Below, one piece after another: positions 20,818 through 21,225 of a stretch of 21,225 bases of DNA (positions are counted from its first letter, which is position 1; each line of letters begins with the position of its first letter). A model generated the notes under the pieces. The model saw only the letters and a program-made list of their open reading frames with translations. It made no database searches and had not been told where the DNA came from. The translations under genes and the position numbers were made by a program. Source of the DNA: an uncultured Oscillospiraceae bacterium (GTDB taxonomy: Bacteria; Bacillota; Clostridia; Oscillospirales; Oscillospiraceae); NCBI GenBank assembly GCA_934569225.1, contig CAKTKC010000029.1:1-21225 (forward strand), read 5' to 3'.

Positions 20818-20942
20818 GCCCCCCTTGCCTCTCCCTTTGGGAGAGGTGGCCGAGCGAAGGGAGGACGGAGAGGGGAAACCGGGGTGTAATACCCTCTCAG
20901 TCACCTTCGGTGACAGCTCTCCCAGAGGGAGAGCCGAGGGGC
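20818..20942. repeat. MITE-like repeat with long imperfect terminal inverted repeats
   Basis: The left end (from 20818, core CCTCTCCCTTTGGGAGAGG) and the right end read in reverse (core GGCTCTCCCTCTGGGAGAGC) align over about 50 bp, each end also being a small hairpin. Further matches are CCGAGCGAAGG against CCGAAGG, and GGAGAGGGG against TGAGAGGG. It has no coding capacity. A reduced copy of the end core lies at 6247-6279. I recall this sequence type as abundant in gut Oscillospiraceae. Confidence 0.7.
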
Positions 20943-20953
20943 TGTACCGATTC

Positions 20954-20990
20954 AAAACAGCGGTATCCGTTTTCCCGCGGATACCGCTTT
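20954..20990 (-). terminator. probable pckA terminator (distal hairpin)
   Basis: AGCGGTATCCG (20959-20969) pairs with CGGATACCGCT (20978-20988) around an 8-nt loop; on the - strand GTTTTGAA follows. It abuts the MITE-like repeat. Confidence 0.65.
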
Positions 20991-20999
20991 GACAGACGA

Positions 21000-21027
21000 A
21001 AGCGGCGCAGCTTACGCTGCGCCGCTT
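21000..21027 (-). terminator. proximal hairpin after pckA
   Basis: A 12-bp perfect stem, AAGCGGCGCAGC (21000-21011) with GCTGCGCCGCTT (21016-21027), has a 4-nt loop; only TTTC follows on the - strand. With the next hairpin it forms a tandem terminator for pckA. Confidence 0.65.
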
Positions 21028-21054
21028 ATCACTATTGGTAAATTTCGCCGCTGA

Positions 21055-21225
21055 TTACAGCTTGGGGCCAGCCTCGACCAGCGCCTTGCCAGCGTCGTTG
21101 CCCTCGTACTTGACGAAGTTCTTGACAAACCGACCGGCCAGATCCTTAGCCTTGGTCTCCCAGTCTTCCACGTTGGCGTAGGTGTCCCGGGGATCCAGGA
21201 TGGCGGGGTTCACGCCGGGCAGAGC
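21055..21225 (-). CDS. pckA: phosphoenolpyruvate carboxykinase (ATP), C-terminal part
   Basis: The last 56 residues of the protein are visible, up to a TAA at 21057-21055; the rest lies beyond the window. The stretch [20 protein letters not shown], then [13 protein letters not shown] and the ending [12 protein letters not shown], is the recognisable C-terminus of ATP-dependent PckA. That enzyme interconverts oxaloacetate and PEP in the cytoplasm, and in fermentative anaerobes often runs toward oxaloacetate. The catalytic residues are outside the window. It is convergent with the thioesterase gene, with about 490 bp of non-coding repeats and terminators between. Confidence 0.88.
   Translation of the reverse strand, partial: ALPGVNPAILDPRDTYANVEDWETKAKDLAGRFVKNFVKYEGNDAGKALVEAGPKL

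Noticed and set aside
20816..20942. Possible CRISPR repeat or tRNA-like cloverleaf in the repeated hairpin region
   Set aside because: There are no regularly spaced direct repeats with spacers and no conserved tRNA arms or CCA end. The symmetry is that of inverted element ends.

Overview
The window looks like chromosome of an anaerobic, GC-rich Clostridia member of the Oscillospiraceae type (inference). Supports are NfnAB-type electron-bifurcating transhydrogenase genes, the 3' end of an ATP-type PEP carboxykinase gene, Gram-positive Shine-Dalgarno sites and sigma-A promoters, many 11-14 bp intrinsic terminators, and a CTCTCCC/GGGAGAG repeat of a kind I associate from memory with this group. 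No tRNA, rRNA, CRISPR array or intact mobile element was found.

Layout. (1) 1-2276: a tight + strand operon of a PNPOx-like flavin/2x[4Fe-4S] protein, a zinc-type macrodomain ADP-ribose hydrolase and a class M sirtuin, a reversible ADP-ribosylation pair next to a redox protein. It ends at a strong terminator and is followed by a serine-recombinase remnant (2314-2715). (2) 2744-5345: a LacI-family regulator and a MATE exporter. Each has its own promoter with a near-identical palindrome at the same offset from the -35 box. (3) 5344-6279: a 53-residue Cys-containing protein on the - strand and two tandem 67-residue HTH proteins about 75% identical, each followed by a terminator, then a short repeat. 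(4) 6308-11712: a 1367-residue RND permease (- strand) with a roughly 325-residue coiled-coil insertion, divergent from an ApbE lipoprotein. (5) 11734-12784: a short QueG-like iron-sulfur protein and an AraC-family remnant, bracketed by two terminators with the same stem sequence. (6) 12794-15133: nfnA-nfnB from a consensus promoter. (7) 15177-19615: uppP divergent from a response regulator - histidine kinase - HtrA operon, an envelope-stress layout resembling CssRS/HtrA. (8) 19616-20643: a strongly folded intergenic element and an acyl-ACP thioesterase. (9) 20644-21225: a convergent intergenic region with tandem DnaA-box-like 9-mers, a MITE-like repeat, terminators and the 3' end of pckA.

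The most interesting items are the nested structured element at 19622-19815 before the thioesterase, the RND permease with a built-in coiled coil and no adaptor gene, the paired LacI operators, the tandem mini-HTH genes beside a small Cys protein, and the DnaA-box cluster lying away from any dnaA gene in view. I saw no single locus that is clearly a complete new system. All family assignments come from reading motifs, with no database search.
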